A DNA stretch of 46,279 nt from Rhizobiaceae bacterium (lineage in GTDB: Bacteria > Pseudomonadota > Alphaproteobacteria > Rhizobiales > Rhizobiaceae), in the NCBI GenBank assembly GCA_019635775.1, contig JAHBYU010000022.1, forward strand, positions 1-46,279. Direction: 5' to 3'. Both the position numbers and the translations under genes were made by a program. The notes under the pieces were generated by a model. It had not been told where the DNA came from, made no database searches, and saw only the letters and a list, made by a program, of their open reading frames with translations. Positions 1 through 9,525 of the stretch are shown piece after piece (within the stretch, counting starts at the first letter, position 1; each line of letters begins with the position of its first letter).

Positions 1-448
1 AAATGTCGACAAGCGCAATACCATTCTCTCGGGCAAGCCGCCGGGCCAGCGGCGTCGCACGAACATCGCCGTTCTGCGTTTTCGTAGAGGAAGCAGGACC
101 TTCCGGTTCCATCCCCACTGGCTGCGAGACGTGCTCTTCGACCACGGCGATCTCGGCAGGAGCCGGCTGGTTCGGTTTCGCTTCTGATCCGGCTCCGGCA
201 TAAGCCTCACCTTCGGCATAAATCCAGGCAACCGCGGAACCGACCGGAATGTCGACGCCTTCCTTCCCAACTATGTCGCGAAGGGTTCCGGCCGCAGGCG
301 AATCAATCTCCATCGCGGCCTTGTCGGTCTCGATCTCGAACAGCAATTCACCTTGCTTGACCGTCGCACCTTCGGCAACGAACCAGCGCGAAATCTGGCC
401 GGTCGCCATGTCCATGTCGACCTTTGGCAGAATGACCTCGACCGGCAT
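1..448 (-). CDS. Dihydrolipoamide acyltransferase (E2), N-terminal part
   Basis: This is the start of the E2 core subunit of a 2-oxoacid or acetoin dehydrogenase; the rest lies beyond the window edge, so only 149 residues are visible. Residues 1-77 form a lipoyl domain, with the lipoylated lysine expected at K43 in ETDKAAMEI. A Pro/Ala/Glu-rich linker follows (about 80-128), and then the beginning of a peripheral subunit-binding domain (VRATPLARRLAREN, from about 129). The ATG lies one base after the E1-beta stop, so the two are probably translationally coupled. The catalytic acyltransferase domain is not visible, so substrate specificity (pyruvate, acetoin or branched-chain) cannot be decided from this part. 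Confidence 0.9.
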   Translation of the reverse strand, partial: MPVEVILPKVDMDMATGQISRWFVAEGATVKQGELLFEIETDKAAMEIDSPAAGTLRDIVGKEGVDIPVGSAVAWIYAEGEAYAGAGSEAKPNQPAPAEIAVVEEHVSQPVGMEPEGPASSTKTQNGDVRATPLARRLARENGIALVDI

Positions 449-449
449 A

Positions 450-1454
450 TCAGCGTTTCCCGCGTACCAGATCGCGCGCAGCGGCAACGATGTCGGGCAC
501 TTGTGGCACCGTGGCCTTCTCAAGCTCCGGATTGTAGGGAATCGGCGTTTCCGCGCCGCCAAGCCGCACGATTGGAGCGTCCAGATAGTCGAACGCCTCG
601 CTTTCCGCCACGGCTGCGCTGACCTCGGCGCCAATGCCGAGCGTTTTGACGGCTTCATAGACGCACAGCAGGCGCGATGTCTTCTTCACACTGGCGATGA
701 TGGTGTCCTTGTCCATCGGCCGGATCGTGCGCAGGTCCACAATCTCAATGTCGATGCCCTCGGCAGCCAGCGCCTCCGCGGCCTCAAGCGCCTTGTGCAC
801 CATGATCGACGTTGCGACGATGGTGAGGTCCCTGCCTTCACGCCTTACCTCGGCCTTGCCGATCGGCACGGTATAATGGCCCTCCGGAACCGGGCCCTTC
901 ATCTTGTAGAGCAGCTTGTGCTCAAAGATCATCACCGGGTCCGGGTCGGCGACCGCCGCAAGCAGCATGCCCTTCACGTCATGCGGGGTTGCCGGCTGGA
1001 TGACCTTGAGGCCGGGCACATGACCGAGCCAGGCTTCGAGGCTCTGGCTGTGCTGTGCAGCGGCGCCCGTACCCGAACCTGCGGGGAAGCGCATCACCAC
1101 CGGCACGGATACCTCGCCCCCCAACATGAAGCGCATCTTCGCCGCCTGGTTGACGATCTGCTCCATCGCCAGCGTCGCGAAATCGGAGAACTGGAACTCG
1201 AAAATGGGGCGCATGCCGGTCATAGCCGCGCCAACGGCCACACCTGCGCCGCCAAGCTCCGAGATTGGGGTATCCATTACACGCTCGGAACCAAAACGGT
1301 CCACGAGGTCGCCAGTCACCTGAAATGCACCGCCATAAACGCCAATGTCCTCACCCATGAGGAAGACTCGGTCGTCCGCTTCCATGGCCAGCGCCATGGC
1401 TTCCTGTATGGCCTGCGAGTAGCTCAGTTCGCGCACCGACGCGTCCATGGTCAC
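450..1454 (-). CDS. 2-oxoacid/acetoin dehydrogenase E1 component, beta subunit
   Basis: Beta subunit of a heterotetrameric thiamine-diphosphate E1, about 334 residues and the usual length. It starts with the typical [20 protein letters not shown] segment and has [11 protein letters not shown], the [20 protein letters not shown] region and the transketolase C-terminal domain ([13 protein letters not shown]). A GTG at 1454 overlaps the E1-alpha stop by four bases (GTGA), which favours coupling; the ATG two codons later (1448) is an equally possible start. With the alpha subunit it would decarboxylate a 2-oxo acid, or cleave acetoin, and pass the acyl group to E2 lipoate. Pyruvate and acetoin dehydrogenases cannot be told apart by eye, and the neighbouring oxidoreductase suggests a dedicated catabolic role. 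Confidence 0.9.
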   Translation of the reverse strand: MTMDASVRELSYSQAIQEAMALAMEADDRVFLMGEDIGVYGGAFQVTGDLVDRFGSERVMDTPISELGGAGVAVGAAMTGMRPIFEFQFSDFATLAMEQIVNQAAKMRFMLGGEVSVPVVMRFPAGSGTGAAAQHSQSLEAWLGHVPGLKVIQPATPHDVKGMLLAAVADPDPVMIFEHKLLYKMKGPVPEGHYTVPIGKAEVRREGRDLTIVATSIMVHKALEAAEALAAEGIDIEIVDLRTIRPMDKDTIIASVKKTSRLLCVYEAVKTLGIGAEVSAAVAESEAFDYLDAPIVRLGGAETPIPYNPELEKATVPQVPDIVAAARDLVRGKR

Positions 1455-2479
1455 GCCTGCTCCGTGTAAACAAAGTTTGCCAGGTCGGATGTCTGCGGCG
1501 AAGGGCTTGCCTTGGCAAATTCGATGCCGGCTTCGATCTCGGCGCGCACGGACGCTCGGATCGCCTCGATGCCGTTTTCGTCTATGACGCCGAATTCCTT
1601 CAGTTCATTTTCGAAAAGCATGATGGGGTCACGGTTGGAGATCCAGTCCTCGATCTCCTCCTTGGTGCGGTAACGGTTGCGGTCGCTCTTGGAATGGCCG
1701 CGATACCGGTATGTCTTGGATTCGATGAGGGTCGGCCCTTCACCCGCACGCGCACGCTCGACCGCCGCGTGAGAGGCCTCTGCGACCTCCGAGAATATGT
1801 TTCCGTTCACGATAACGCCGGGCATGGAATAGGCAGCCGCGCGTTCGGCGATATTCTTCACCGCCGTTGAACGCTCCGTCGAAGTGGACATGCCGTACCC
1901 GTTGTTCTCGCATACGAAGATGACGGGAAGCTTCCAGATCGACGCCATGTTGAGCGCTTCATGGAACGCGCCCTCATTGTTGGCACCGTCGCCAAAAAAA
2001 GAAACCACCACCTTGCCGGTCTTCATGCGCTTGGCGGACAAAGCCGCCCCGACCGCAATCGGAATGCCGCCTCCGACGATGCCGTTGGCGCCAAGATTGC
2101 CTATCGACACGTCAGCGATATGCATCGAGCCGCCACGACCCTTGCAATAGCCGGTCGTCTTGCCGAAGAATTCCGCAAACATGCGCTTCACATCGGCACC
2201 CTTGGCGATGCAATGCCCGTGGCCACGGTGCGTCGAGGTGATCTGGTCATCAGTCGTCAGCGGCATGCAGATTCCCATAGCGCTGGCTTCCTGTCCTATG
2301 GACAGGTGCATGGTCCCGTGGATCAGACCACGCATATAGCTGTCCTCTGCCCCTTCTTCGAACCGTCGGATGAGGTACATCTTGCGCAGCACTTCCTTCA
2401 ATTCGGCCGTGCTGTATTGCCGATACGCGAAGGGCAGATTGGACTGCTCCTCGTCGGCTTTCTTCTTGGCGGTAGCCAT
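1451..2479 (-). CDS. 2-oxoacid/acetoin dehydrogenase E1 component, alpha subunit
   Basis: Alpha subunit of the E1 heterotetramer, 342 residues. The thiamine-diphosphate/Mg motif is visible as GDG at 163-165 followed by ENN at 191-193, and the helical start ([15 protein letters not shown]) and [15 protein letters not shown] segment are typical of PdhA/AcoA proteins. I chose the ATG at 2479 because the family N-terminus begins just after it and it lies two bases past the stop of the upstream oxidoreductase gene; the frame is open further upstream but there it overlaps that gene. Its length and sequence fit both pyruvate dehydrogenase and acetoin dehydrogenase alpha subunits. Confidence 0.9.
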   Translation of the reverse strand: MATAKKKADEEQSNLPFAYRQYSTAELKEVLRKMYLIRRFEEGAEDSYMRGLIHGTMHLSIGQEASAMGICMPLTTDDQITSTHRGHGHCIAKGADVKRMFAEFFGKTTGYCKGRGGSMHIADVSIGNLGANGIVGGGIPIAVGAALSAKRMKTGKVVVSFFGDGANNEGAFHEALNMASIWKLPVIFVCENNGYGMSTSTERSTAVKNIAERAAAYSMPGVIVNGNIFSEVAEASHAAVERARAGEGPTLIESKTYRYRGHSKSDRNRYRTKEEIEDWISNRDPIMLFENELKEFGVIDENGIEAIRASVRAEIEAGIEFAKASPSPQTSDLANFVYTEQA

Positions 2480-2481
2480 CT

Positions 2482-3801
2482 CTATGCTCCGTAGACGAGC
2501 TTGTCCTGGCGAGCGCGCAGTTCGGCGATCTTCGATCCCGGCGCGGGCGCGGCGTTGGCGTATGTGATCAGTTCGCCCTTGCGGATCGGCGCGGTCACCG
2601 AACCTCCCTGCAGCAAGCCACAAGGGATGGCTTTTTCGGTACGGGCCTCCTCGGCCGTCATAATCCAGGCGCGATAGCAATACTCGCCGATCGCATCGAG
2701 CTTCTCGCCCGGCTGCATATCCTTCTTGGCGACCGCGCAAACCTCGGCCACCGGCTTGTCCAGCGGCACCATGTCCGCCTTGCCGTAGAGAACGACGCGC
2801 GCACAGGTGAGCGGCACCTCGAGCGAGGTCAGGTGATAAGGTCGATGGAAGGTAAAGTAAGGCCCCTTGCCCATCTTCAGGTCTTCCATCCGCTCGGAAA
2901 TGCGAGGATGCGACATGTCGGCGATGACAAACACACCGGGCGCAACACCCTTGCCTATTGAATAGTCGACAACGCCGACCTTGGACAGAACGCCGCCGTC
3001 CCTTTGCGGAACAAGCGTCTTGGAAAGCTCGCCCAGCGTCGCGGCGGGGCCGTGCATGCCCGGCTTGTCGGGCACAAGTCCCGTCGCGTTGGCGATTGCC
3101 GCCATCTCGACCATGGTCTTCGAACCGTCGACGAACTCGACCAGCATGCGCACATTCATATGTCGGCGCGCGGCTTCTTCCTCGTAGTCCGGAGGCGTCG
3201 CGTCAATGTTGAGCGGATTGTTCTTGCCCTTACCGGCCGCCACGATCGGATGGCCCATGGCAGAGACGAACTCGATCAGTTCCATGCAGGATGACGGCTC
3301 GTCGCCAGCGCCGAGCGAATAGGTCACGCCCAGGCGCTCCGCCTCGCTCTTGAGGTAGGCGCCGATGGTGACGTCAGCCTCCACGTTCATCATCACAAGG
3401 TGCTTGCCATGCTCCATGGCGCGCAGCCCGATCTCCGCACCCACCGCCGGAACGCCCGTGGCATCGATGACTACATCGATCAGATCATTTCCGATAACGA
3501 GGCTGGCGTCGCTGGTAACCGCGACCTTGCCGGCTTCCATCGCCTGCGTCACCGCGGATGCGGTGCCGGCTTCGGCGGAATGACCCTTTTCCTGGTACGC
3601 AATGTCGACGGCCTTGGCAGCATTTGGCAGGTTAAGCTCGGCGATGGCGCCGATCTCGATGCCATCCATGTGCGCCACCCGGGTGACGATGTCGGTTCCC
3701 ATCTCGCCGGAACCGATGAGGCCGATACGGATCGGCTTGCCCGACTTGCCGCGCTCGCGCAGATCTCGTGCCAGTCCGGTGGGTGAAATGTTGATGCTCA
3801 T
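2482..3801 (-). CDS. COG4091-type NAD(P)-dependent oxidoreductase with SAF domain (homoserine dehydrogenase-like)
   Basis: A 439-residue protein with an N-terminal Rossmann fold (GLIGSGEMG at about 27-35), a homoserine-dehydrogenase-like middle and a C-terminal SAF domain (roughly 345-420, including KPVAEVCAVAKKDMQPGEKL). The start is set by AAGGAGGAAG seven bases before the ATG. This family includes DRL, a DXR-like enzyme described in Brucella that makes methylerythritol phosphate from deoxyxylulose phosphate; other members have no known reaction. Here it is the first gene of an operon with E1-alpha, E1-beta and E2, two bases before E1-alpha, which suggests a catabolic step feeding the dehydrogenase rather than, or in addition to, isoprenoid synthesis. 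The precise substrate is unknown. Confidence 0.75.
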   Translation of the reverse strand: MSINISPTGLARDLRERGKSGKPIRIGLIGSGEMGTDIVTRVAHMDGIEIGAIAELNLPNAAKAVDIAYQEKGHSAEAGTASAVTQAMEAGKVAVTSDASLVIGNDLIDVVIDATGVPAVGAEIGLRAMEHGKHLVMMNVEADVTIGAYLKSEAERLGVTYSLGAGDEPSSCMELIEFVSAMGHPIVAAGKGKNNPLNIDATPPDYEEEAARRHMNVRMLVEFVDGSKTMVEMAAIANATGLVPDKPGMHGPAATLGELSKTLVPQRDGGVLSKVGVVDYSIGKGVAPGVFVIADMSHPRISERMEDLKMGKGPYFTFHRPYHLTSLEVPLTCARVVLYGKADMVPLDKPVAEVCAVAKKDMQPGEKLDAIGEYCYRAWIMTAEEARTEKAIPCGLLQGGSVTAPIRKGELITYANAAPAPGSKIAELRARQDKLVYGA

Positions 3802-3839
3802 CGCGCGAACTTCCTCCTTGCTCGGCCACCCATCACTAT

Positions 3840-3873
3840 TGAACATCTGTCTTCTTAGCAAGCAAAATGTTCA
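3840..3873. promoter_or_regulatory. Inverted repeat upstream of the COG4091-E1-E2 operon (candidate operator)
   Basis: TGAACAT at 3840-3846 is repeated as ATGTTCA at 3867-3873 with a 20-base spacer, 39-72 bases upstream of the first start codon of the minus-strand operon. Arms of this shape are used by several sugar-responsive regulators, but no regulator gene lies next to it here. The regulatory role is inferred from symmetry and position only. Confidence 0.35.
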
Positions 3874-4045
3874 CTTCCTGGCGGCACTTTCAATGCTGTC
3901 GGCCGTTAGGCTCCGAGTGCCCCTACACCAGAAGGAAGACCGCTGTCGCCTGGGCAACAAAGGTCGAGCCGCCGGCAGGTCTTTCTCGGCGACGGATATC
4001 CGGGTGCGGAAATCTACCTGCAACAGAGGGGCGGCCTTTCTCGGC

Positions 4046-5623
4046 CTATTCCCACTCGATCGTGCCGGGGGGCTTGGACGTCACGTCGTAGACCACGCGA
4101 TTGATACCACGCACCTCATTGATGATGCGCGTGGCCGTCCTGCCTAGAAAGGCCATGTCATAAGCGTAGAAGTCGGCGGTCATCCCATCTACGGATGTCA
4201 CGGCGCGCAACGCACAGACGAAGTCGTAGGTACGGTAGTCGCCCATGACGCCAACCGTCTGGACCGGAAGCAACACCGCGAACGCCTGCCATATCTTGTC
4301 GTAGAGACCAGCCTTGCGAATCTCATCGAGGTAGATCGCGTCCGCCTTGCGCAGGATATCCAGCTTTTCGCGAGTGACCCCGCCCGGGCAACGGATGGCC
4401 AGTCCGGGGCCGGGAAACGGATGACGGCCAATGAAGCGATCCGGAAGGCCAAGTTCGCGACCGAGCGCCCGCACCTCGTCCTTGAAGAGTTCGCGAAGCG
4501 GCTCGACCAGCTTCATGTTCATCCGTTCCGGCAGGCCGCCGACATTGTGGTGGCTCTTGATCGTGACCGAGGGCCCCCCCGAGAAAGAGACGCTCTCGAT
4601 CACATCCGGATAGAGCGTGCCCTGCGCAAGGAAGGCCGGCGCGCCCTTGCCATCCTCCGCGATTTTGCGGGCTTCCGCGTCGAATACATCAATGAAAAGG
4701 CGACCGATCGTCTTGCGCTTGACCTCCGGATCGGAAACGCCGGCAAGTTCGGTAAGGAACAGGTCGGACGCATCCACATGGACAAGCGGAATGTTGTAAT
4801 GGTCGCGGAACATTGTCACGACCTCGTCGGCCTCGTTCATCCGCATCAGGCCGTGATCGACGAAGATGCAGGTGAGCTGGTCACCGATCGCCTCATGGAT
4901 CAGAACCGCCGCGACGGAAGAATCGACGCCACCCGAAAGGCCGCAGATCACGCGTTCGGAGCCGACCTGTTCGCGTATCTTGCGGATCATCTCCGCTCGA
5001 TATGCCGACATCGTCCAGTCCGACCGCAGCCCAACGATTTTGTGGACGAAGTTCGACAGAAGTTTCGCACCGTCGGGCGTATGCACCACCTCGGGATGGA
5101 ACATCGTTGAATAGTAGCGCCTGGTCTCATCCGCAGCGATGGCGAAGGGTGCGTTCTCCGATATCGCGATGACCTCGAAACCTTCGGGCAGTTCCGTGAC
5201 CCGATCGCCGTGGCTCATCCAGACCGGATAGCGTCCGCCAACTTCCCAGAAGCCGTCAAAAAGCGGACTCGCTCTCCTTATCTCGACATCGGCGCGGCCG
5301 AATTCGGCGGCGTGCCCGCCCTCAACCCTGCCTCCGAGCTGATGAGCAAGGGTCTGCTGGCCATAGCAGATGCCAAGGATCGGAACGCCGCTATCGAAAA
5401 CGGCCTGAGGCGCGCGAGGGCTTCCTTCATCGGGTACGGATGCCGGACCGCCCGAAAAGATGACGCCCTTCGGCTTCAACCGTTCGAATGCCTCCGCAGC
5501 ATGCTGAAAAGGATGGATTTCGCAGTAGACCCCGGCCTCGCGGACGCGTCGGGCGATCAGCTGGGTAACCTGGCTGCCGAAATCTATGATGAGGATGGAG
5601 TCTTGATGCGCGTCGTGCTTCAT
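4046..5623 (-). CDS. guaA: GMP synthase (glutamine-hydrolysing)
   Basis: Converts XMP to GMP using ATP and glutamine, the last step of de novo GMP synthesis in the cytoplasm. The 525 residues match the full-length enzyme. The N-terminal class I amidotransferase domain has its nucleophile at C86 in GICYGQQ and the His/Glu pair in MFHPEV; the ATP-pyrophosphatase domain has SGGVDSS near residue 230; and the dimerisation domain has [10 protein letters not shown] and ends in the family C-terminus PPGTIEWE. The gene stands alone on the minus strand, with 244 bases between it and the following operon. Identification is secure. Confidence 0.97.
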   Translation of the reverse strand: MKHDAHQDSILIIDFGSQVTQLIARRVREAGVYCEIHPFQHAAEAFERLKPKGVIFSGGPASVPDEGSPRAPQAVFDSGVPILGICYGQQTLAHQLGGRVEGGHAAEFGRADVEIRRASPLFDGFWEVGGRYPVWMSHGDRVTELPEGFEVIAISENAPFAIAADETRRYYSTMFHPEVVHTPDGAKLLSNFVHKIVGLRSDWTMSAYRAEMIRKIREQVGSERVICGLSGGVDSSVAAVLIHEAIGDQLTCIFVDHGLMRMNEADEVVTMFRDHYNIPLVHVDASDLFLTELAGVSDPEVKRKTIGRLFIDVFDAEARKIAEDGKGAPAFLAQGTLYPDVIESVSFSGGPSVTIKSHHNVGGLPERMNMKLVEPLRELFKDEVRALGRELGLPDRFIGRHPFPGPGLAIRCPGGVTREKLDILRKADAIYLDEIRKAGLYDKIWQAFAVLLPVQTVGVMGDYRTYDFVCALRAVTSVDGMTADFYAYDMAFLGRTATRIINEVRGINRVVYDVTSKPPGTIEWE

Positions 5624-5672
5624 GGCGGGCGTTTAGAGAAAGAACCGAGTCGGCGCAATGGGCTAGCTCTGT

Positions 5673-6305
5673 CTATAGCCTGATCACGCCGTCAGCCATA
5701 GCGGCTTCAAGTTTCCCGACGGCCTCGGCGAGCCTTTCATCGATGACATGGAGATATTCCAGCCAGTCCCCGATGTGCTCCACATCGGAATCGCCATCCG
5801 AGATGCCGCGCAATCCCACCAGAGGCACGGCAAAGTGCTGGCAGGCGCGCAGACAGGCAAACGTTTCCATGTCGACCATGTCCTCCTCTATCGCGTCAAA
5901 AGACGAACCGGCAACCACGCTTGCGCCGGTCGACAGGGTCGCCTCCTGGACGCCCGGTATGCGAACAGGAAGCGGGAGGGTGGCCGGAAGATCGAGAAAT
6001 GGCGTGATGCCCTTTTCAAACCCGAAGGCCGAAGCGTCCATGTCGCGATAGGATACCGACGTGACCTGATAGACCTCCGCGCGTTTCAACCGCCGGCTGC
6101 CAGCCGAACCGAGCGAAACCACGAGATCCGGCAGACCGCCTGCCTGCATCTCGGCAAGCGTTCTTGTAATTGAAATCCCTGCTTCCACTGGCCCGACCCC
6201 AGTAATCAACGGGGTAAAAATCGATTTCAGTTTCGGCCCGTATTCAGCGTCCGCAGCCATGACGAACAGGATTTTTCTGCCGGCGAGCGTTGCCAGAGGC
6301 GGCAT
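5673..6305 (-). CDS. mtnN: MTA/SAH nucleosidase-like phosphorylase-fold protein
   Basis: A 210-residue protein of the purine nucleoside phosphorylase superfamily, closest to 5'-methylthioadenosine/S-adenosylhomocysteine nucleosidases, which hydrolyse these by-products to adenine and a thioribose derivative. An acidic residue in the position of the proton donor is seen early (E21 in MAADAEYG), the VDMET segment fits the ribose-binding glutamate, and SDGD in RGISDGDSD fits the purine-contacting aspartate. It is slightly shorter than the usual 230 residues and the ribose-binding segment is divergent, so another nucleoside substrate is possible. The start lies two bases after the stop of the upstream thioesterase gene, so the two are likely cotranscribed. 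Confidence 0.75.
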   Translation of the reverse strand: MPPLATLAGRKILFVMAADAEYGPKLKSIFTPLITGVGPVEAGISITRTLAEMQAGGLPDLVVSLGSAGSRRLKRAEVYQVTSVSYRDMDASAFGFEKGITPFLDLPATLPLPVRIPGVQEATLSTGASVVAGSSFDAIEEDMVDMETFACLRACQHFAVPLVGLRGISDGDSDVEHIGDWLEYLHVIDERLAEAVGKLEAAMADGVIRL

Positions 6306-6307
6306 CG

Positions 6308-6772
6308 CTAGCCCTCCAGCCCGTCGCGACCGACGATCGTCATCATCGTGCCGGTCATGGTCGCGATCAACTTCGGCTGGTCGTCCGGCGCAATGGCATA
6401 GGCCTGTCCGTCAGCGACAACGATGGTACGGCCCGGCTTCGTAACCGAACCGCGAAACAAGAACCGGGCTCCCTTGCCGGGTGCCAGAAGATTGACCTTG
6501 AACTCGATGCTCAGGACCGCGGCATTCTCCGGCATGATCGACAACGCGGCATAGGCGCAGGCAGAATCGAGCGCGGCCGAGATCACCCCGGCATGGAGGA
6601 AGCCATGCTGCTGGGTTAACGCAGGAGAAAACGGCATCTCGATCTCGACGATGCCCGGCGTGACGAGCGTAAGTTCGGCACCGATCGTCGCCATCGCGTT
6701 CTGGCGCGCGAAAGAAGCGCGAACGCGCTCCTCATAGTCGAGATCGGGAATAGTCCTTGCTGTCGCTACCAT
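6308..6772 (-). CDS. PaaI-family (hotdog-fold) thioesterase
   Basis: A 154-residue single-domain hotdog protein that probably hydrolyses an acyl-CoA or aryl-CoA thioester in the cytoplasm. The signature LTQQHGFLHAGVISAALDSA (about 54-73) contains the HG...HxG(V/A) catalytic motif of the PaaI/YbgC-like group, and the C-terminal strand FKVNLLAPGKG is typical. It precedes the mtnN-like gene by two bases. The natural substrate cannot be inferred; no phenylacetate genes are nearby. Confidence 0.8.
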   Translation of the reverse strand: MVATARTIPDLDYEERVRASFARQNAMATIGAELTLVTPGIVEIEMPFSPALTQQHGFLHAGVISAALDSACAYAALSIMPENAAVLSIEFKVNLLAPGKGARFLFRGSVTKPGRTIVVADGQAYAIAPDDQPKLIATMTGTMMTIVGRDGLEG

Positions 6773-6843
6773 GCCGGCCTCTTTGCCGGCTGCTTATCGC
6801 AGAGCACAGTTGGGGGCGCAATAAAAATTGTGCAGCGCAACAA

Positions 6844-7293
6844 TCAGTTCAACTGCCAGATCGCCGCGTTGAGCAATGTCGCAAAGCCGACCCAGGCAGC
6901 ATAGGGAACAAAGAGCAGAGCAGACGGTCGGTCAACCTTGAGAGCCGCCGCGATGAACGCCAGGATGACGAGCAGGAGAGCGACGATGACCGCGAGCGCC
7001 AGTCCTGTCTGCCTGAGCGCAAAGAACGCCGGGGACCAGCAGAAATTGAGTAGAAGCTGAAGCCACCATAGCTTCATTGCCGGGCTTGACCGGTCGCGCT
7101 GCCAGATGCGCCAGCCCGCGATCGCAATAAGGATATAGAGAACCGTCCAGACCGGTCCGAAAATCCAGTTCGGTGGATCGAAGGACGGTTTGACCAAAGC
7201 CTCGTACCAGGGGCCAGGAACCGTAAAGAGGCCGATCAGCAGCCCGCCTCCGACCACAAGAACCATGAAGGGTGTCAAAGCCAACCGCGACAT
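6844..7293 (-). CDS. tspO: TspO/MBR-family membrane protein
   Basis: Outer- or cell-membrane tryptophan-rich sensory protein homologous to the mitochondrial translocator protein; family members bind porphyrins and affect tetrapyrrole-linked and oxidative-stress regulation. The protein has 149 residues and five hydrophobic helices. Recognisable segments are WYEALVKPSFDPPNWIFGPV, WTVLYILIAIAGWRIW and LLLNFCWSPAFF. I chose the ATG at 7293 because AAGGAAGGGAA stands about nine bases before it; an in-frame start 16 codons upstream would add a charged, atypical leader. It is monocistronic by spacing. Confidence 0.9.
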   Translation of the reverse strand: MSRLALTPFMVLVVGGGLLIGLFTVPGPWYEALVKPSFDPPNWIFGPVWTVLYILIAIAGWRIWQRDRSSPAMKLWWLQLLLNFCWSPAFFALRQTGLALAVIVALLLVILAFIAAALKVDRPSALLFVPYAAWVGFATLLNAAIWQLN

Positions 7294-7404
7294 CAGATCG
7301 AGTTCCCTTCCTTTTGCGCAATCTATCTGAGGCTGCGGCACCGAAATTCAAGCGGCGGGTTCGGCGACGCCGTAAAATTCCAAACATTATCTCCGTCGTG
7401 GGCT

Positions 7405-8121
7405 TCAGGCGTACGAATCCTTCGGAGCGGGCGCCGGGTGTTCCGATTGCCGTGCCTGGTTCATACGCTCCAGCTTACCGACAAGGTTTCTGTTGAAGCT
7501 GTTTTCCAGCGTCTGGAGTATCTCCGGGTTCCGATCGAGCAAAGCGCGCAGAACGCCTGCGTCGAACACGCAACATCGCGCCTCGTTGGCTACCCGCACT
7601 GTCGCCGAAGCGGGTTTTCCGGTCAGAAAGCTCATCTCACCCAGGAAATCGCCCGCCCCGCAGACCCCTATCAAATTGCCGCCCTGTTCGATGCTCGCAG
7701 CACCCCTCGTCAGATAGATCAGCCTTGGGTTCTTCTCACCCTCCTCCATCAGCAGGTCGCCGGGCGCATGGGTTCGCCATAACGCGATCTTCATGAGCTT
7801 CCTTCGCTGAGCGTCATCAAGAAGCGGCGCCACGTTCGCGATGAAAAAGCGCTCGTGCTCGTCAACCGCACGGCGTCTCCCCAAAATGAGTATGAGCGCC
7901 AGCTGCGCGACGTTCACGGAGACGAACATGAACTCCCACATCGCGCTGACTTTGTCGGACACGACGAACCCGTAGTAATAGAGTCCGACCAGCCCGCTCG
8001 CGACGAAGAAAATCCTGAGCCAGCGCATGCTTCGCATAGCAACGGCGAGAATACCGAATATGTAGGTCAGATGGCCGTAGGCGTATTCAGGGTTCGAGAG
8101 ATCCCGCCAGAACTCCTCCAT
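7405..8121 (-). CDS. Membrane protein with C-terminal cyclic nucleotide-binding domain
   Basis: About 238 residues. The N-terminal third holds two or three hydrophobic helices (about 15-35, 38-55 and 62-85). The rest is a Crp-like cyclic nucleotide-binding fold (about 100-215) with GDLLMEEGE, YLTRGAASI and the phosphate-binding cassette-like GDFLGEMSFLTGKPASATVR. There is no DNA-binding helix-turn-helix at the C-terminus, so it is not a Crp/Fnr regulator. The topology resembles bacterial Popeye-like proteins, whose function is unknown. The cassette keeps the GE and an R near the usual ligand contacts, so binding of cAMP or cGMP is plausible. The ATG at 8121 is preceded only by a G-rich tract; a TTG at 8133 is the alternative start. 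Confidence 0.75.
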   Translation of the reverse strand: MEEFWRDLSNPEYAYGHLTYIFGILAVAMRSMRWLRIFFVASGLVGLYYYGFVVSDKVSAMWEFMFVSVNVAQLALILILGRRRAVDEHERFFIANVAPLLDDAQRRKLMKIALWRTHAPGDLLMEEGEKNPRLIYLTRGAASIEQGGNLIGVCGAGDFLGEMSFLTGKPASATVRVANEARCCVFDAGVLRALLDRNPEILQTLENSFNRNLVGKLERMNQARQSEHPAPAPKDSYA

Positions 8122-8158
8122 ACCGCCCCCCAACTCACTGCCTTAATCTTCCGTTACG

Positions 8159-9448
8159 TCATCCTAACCGCATAATCGATGAAAAATAAAACCCATCGGT
8201 TCCGGATCGCGATGGAGAAAGCGAGATGCCATGCGCCCTGTCCATGCGCGCCATCCCGGTTTCGTCCGGAAAGCGCGCTGCCCACAGGCTGCCATGATCG
8301 GCAGGGACGTACCCGGGTCGATGTGAAAGAAACGCTTCGATCTGTCGCCCGTTTTCCTCCCAAAACACAGAGCATGTTATGTAAACCAGGCGTCCACCCG
8401 GTTTTACATAGCCACTTGCGACGTCAAGTATCTCCTTCTGTTCGCGGGTTCGCACGCCAAGCTGTTTTTCGCTCAGCCGCCATTTCGCGTCAGGTCGCCT
8501 CCTCCACGTGCCGGAACCGGTGCAGGGCGCATCCACCAGGACGAGATCCATCTGATCCTTGAGCGAAGACAAATCCTCCCGCTTCGAAACCACCTGAACG
8601 TTGCGGCTGTCCGCGCGCCTCAGCCGATCGAATATGGGCGCCAGGCGGCTCTTCTCGGAATCGTAGGCGAATATCTGGCCCCGGTTTTCCATCGCGGCGG
8701 ACAATGCCAGCGTCTTTCCACCCGCACCCGCGCAGTAGTCGAGGACCTGCATGGATGCCGTAGCCCCGGCCAGCGCGGCGACAATTTGGGAGCCCTCATC
8801 CTGAACCTCGAACCAGCCTTTCTGGAACGCAGGCTCTGCCTGCACATTCGGATGCCTCCCCGAACCATCGATAGGCGGAATGCGAATGCCCGCGCTGGAC
8901 AACGCGGTGAACGACGCCTTCATCCCAGAAAGCTCAGCTAGAACCTTTTGGCGATCGGCTTTCAGCGTGTTTACCCTGAGGTCCAGCGGAGGCCGTGCGG
9001 ATAGGCCCTTGGCCTCGGCTACCCAATCGTCTCCATACGCGTGCTGAAACAAGGGGACGCACCAATCGGGAATGTCTGCCTGTATTTCCGATGGGGCATC
9101 GGCGAGCCTGCGCGATTGCAGGAACGCTATCTCGTCATCCGTCAACGGTGGCGGCGCAAACCTGTCCCCTACGAGTAGGGCGTTCAGGCTTTCCAGAGTC
9201 TGGTTCCATTCCAGCAACAGCGCACCGTAGCCGAGAGCGCGGGCGTCGTCGGAATCGAAAAGCCAGCTTGCCGACCGTTTGCGACGCAGAGCGTCATAGA
9301 CGATGTTGCCGATCGCCGATCGGTCTCCCGAACCGGCGAAACGATGCGAAAGTCCCCAGTCTTTCAAAGCATCGGCAGCCGGTCTGCGCCGCCTTGCGAT
9401 GTCATCGAGAACTTCGATGGCCGCAGCCAGTCGTCCGCCGAGGCGCAT
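8159..9448 (-). CDS. RsmB/NOP-family RNA m5C methyltransferase
   Basis: SAM-dependent cytosine-5 RNA methyltransferase, 429 residues, most likely acting on 16S rRNA. An N-terminal NusB-like helical region (about 1-80) is followed by the Rossmann methyltransferase domain. The SAM motif is VLDYCAGAGGKTLAL, the DAPCTGSGTWRRRPD motif carries one conserved cysteine, and the catalytic cysteine is in YITCSVFWEENGRQI. Both cysteines of the family are therefore present. It is close to RsmB, but rhizobia carry more than one paralogue of this family, so the exact target base is uncertain. Confidence 0.85.
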   Translation of the reverse strand: MRLGGRLAAAIEVLDDIARRRRPAADALKDWGLSHRFAGSGDRSAIGNIVYDALRRKRSASWLFDSDDARALGYGALLLEWNQTLESLNALLVGDRFAPPPLTDDEIAFLQSRRLADAPSEIQADIPDWCVPLFQHAYGDDWVAEAKGLSARPPLDLRVNTLKADRQKVLAELSGMKASFTALSSAGIRIPPIDGSGRHPNVQAEPAFQKGWFEVQDEGSQIVAALAGATASMQVLDYCAGAGGKTLALSAAMENRGQIFAYDSEKSRLAPIFDRLRRADSRNVQVVSKREDLSSLKDQMDLVLVDAPCTGSGTWRRRPDAKWRLSEKQLGVRTREQKEILDVASGYVKPGGRLVYITCSVFWEENGRQIEAFLSHRPGYVPADHGSLWAARFPDETGMARMDRAHGISLSPSRSGTDGFYFSSIMRLG

Positions 9449-9525
9449 TTGCCACTCCGCTACCGGTTTGCCCGAACGGACGCTGATTAACGGCCAGCGC
9501 GGGACGTGGCAAGCGCCGGCAGAAA

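Noticed and set aside
249-1469. Long open frame on the plus strand over E1-beta
   Set aside because: It is the complement of a well-supported dehydrogenase gene; high GC keeps antisense frames open, and the product has no recognisable features.
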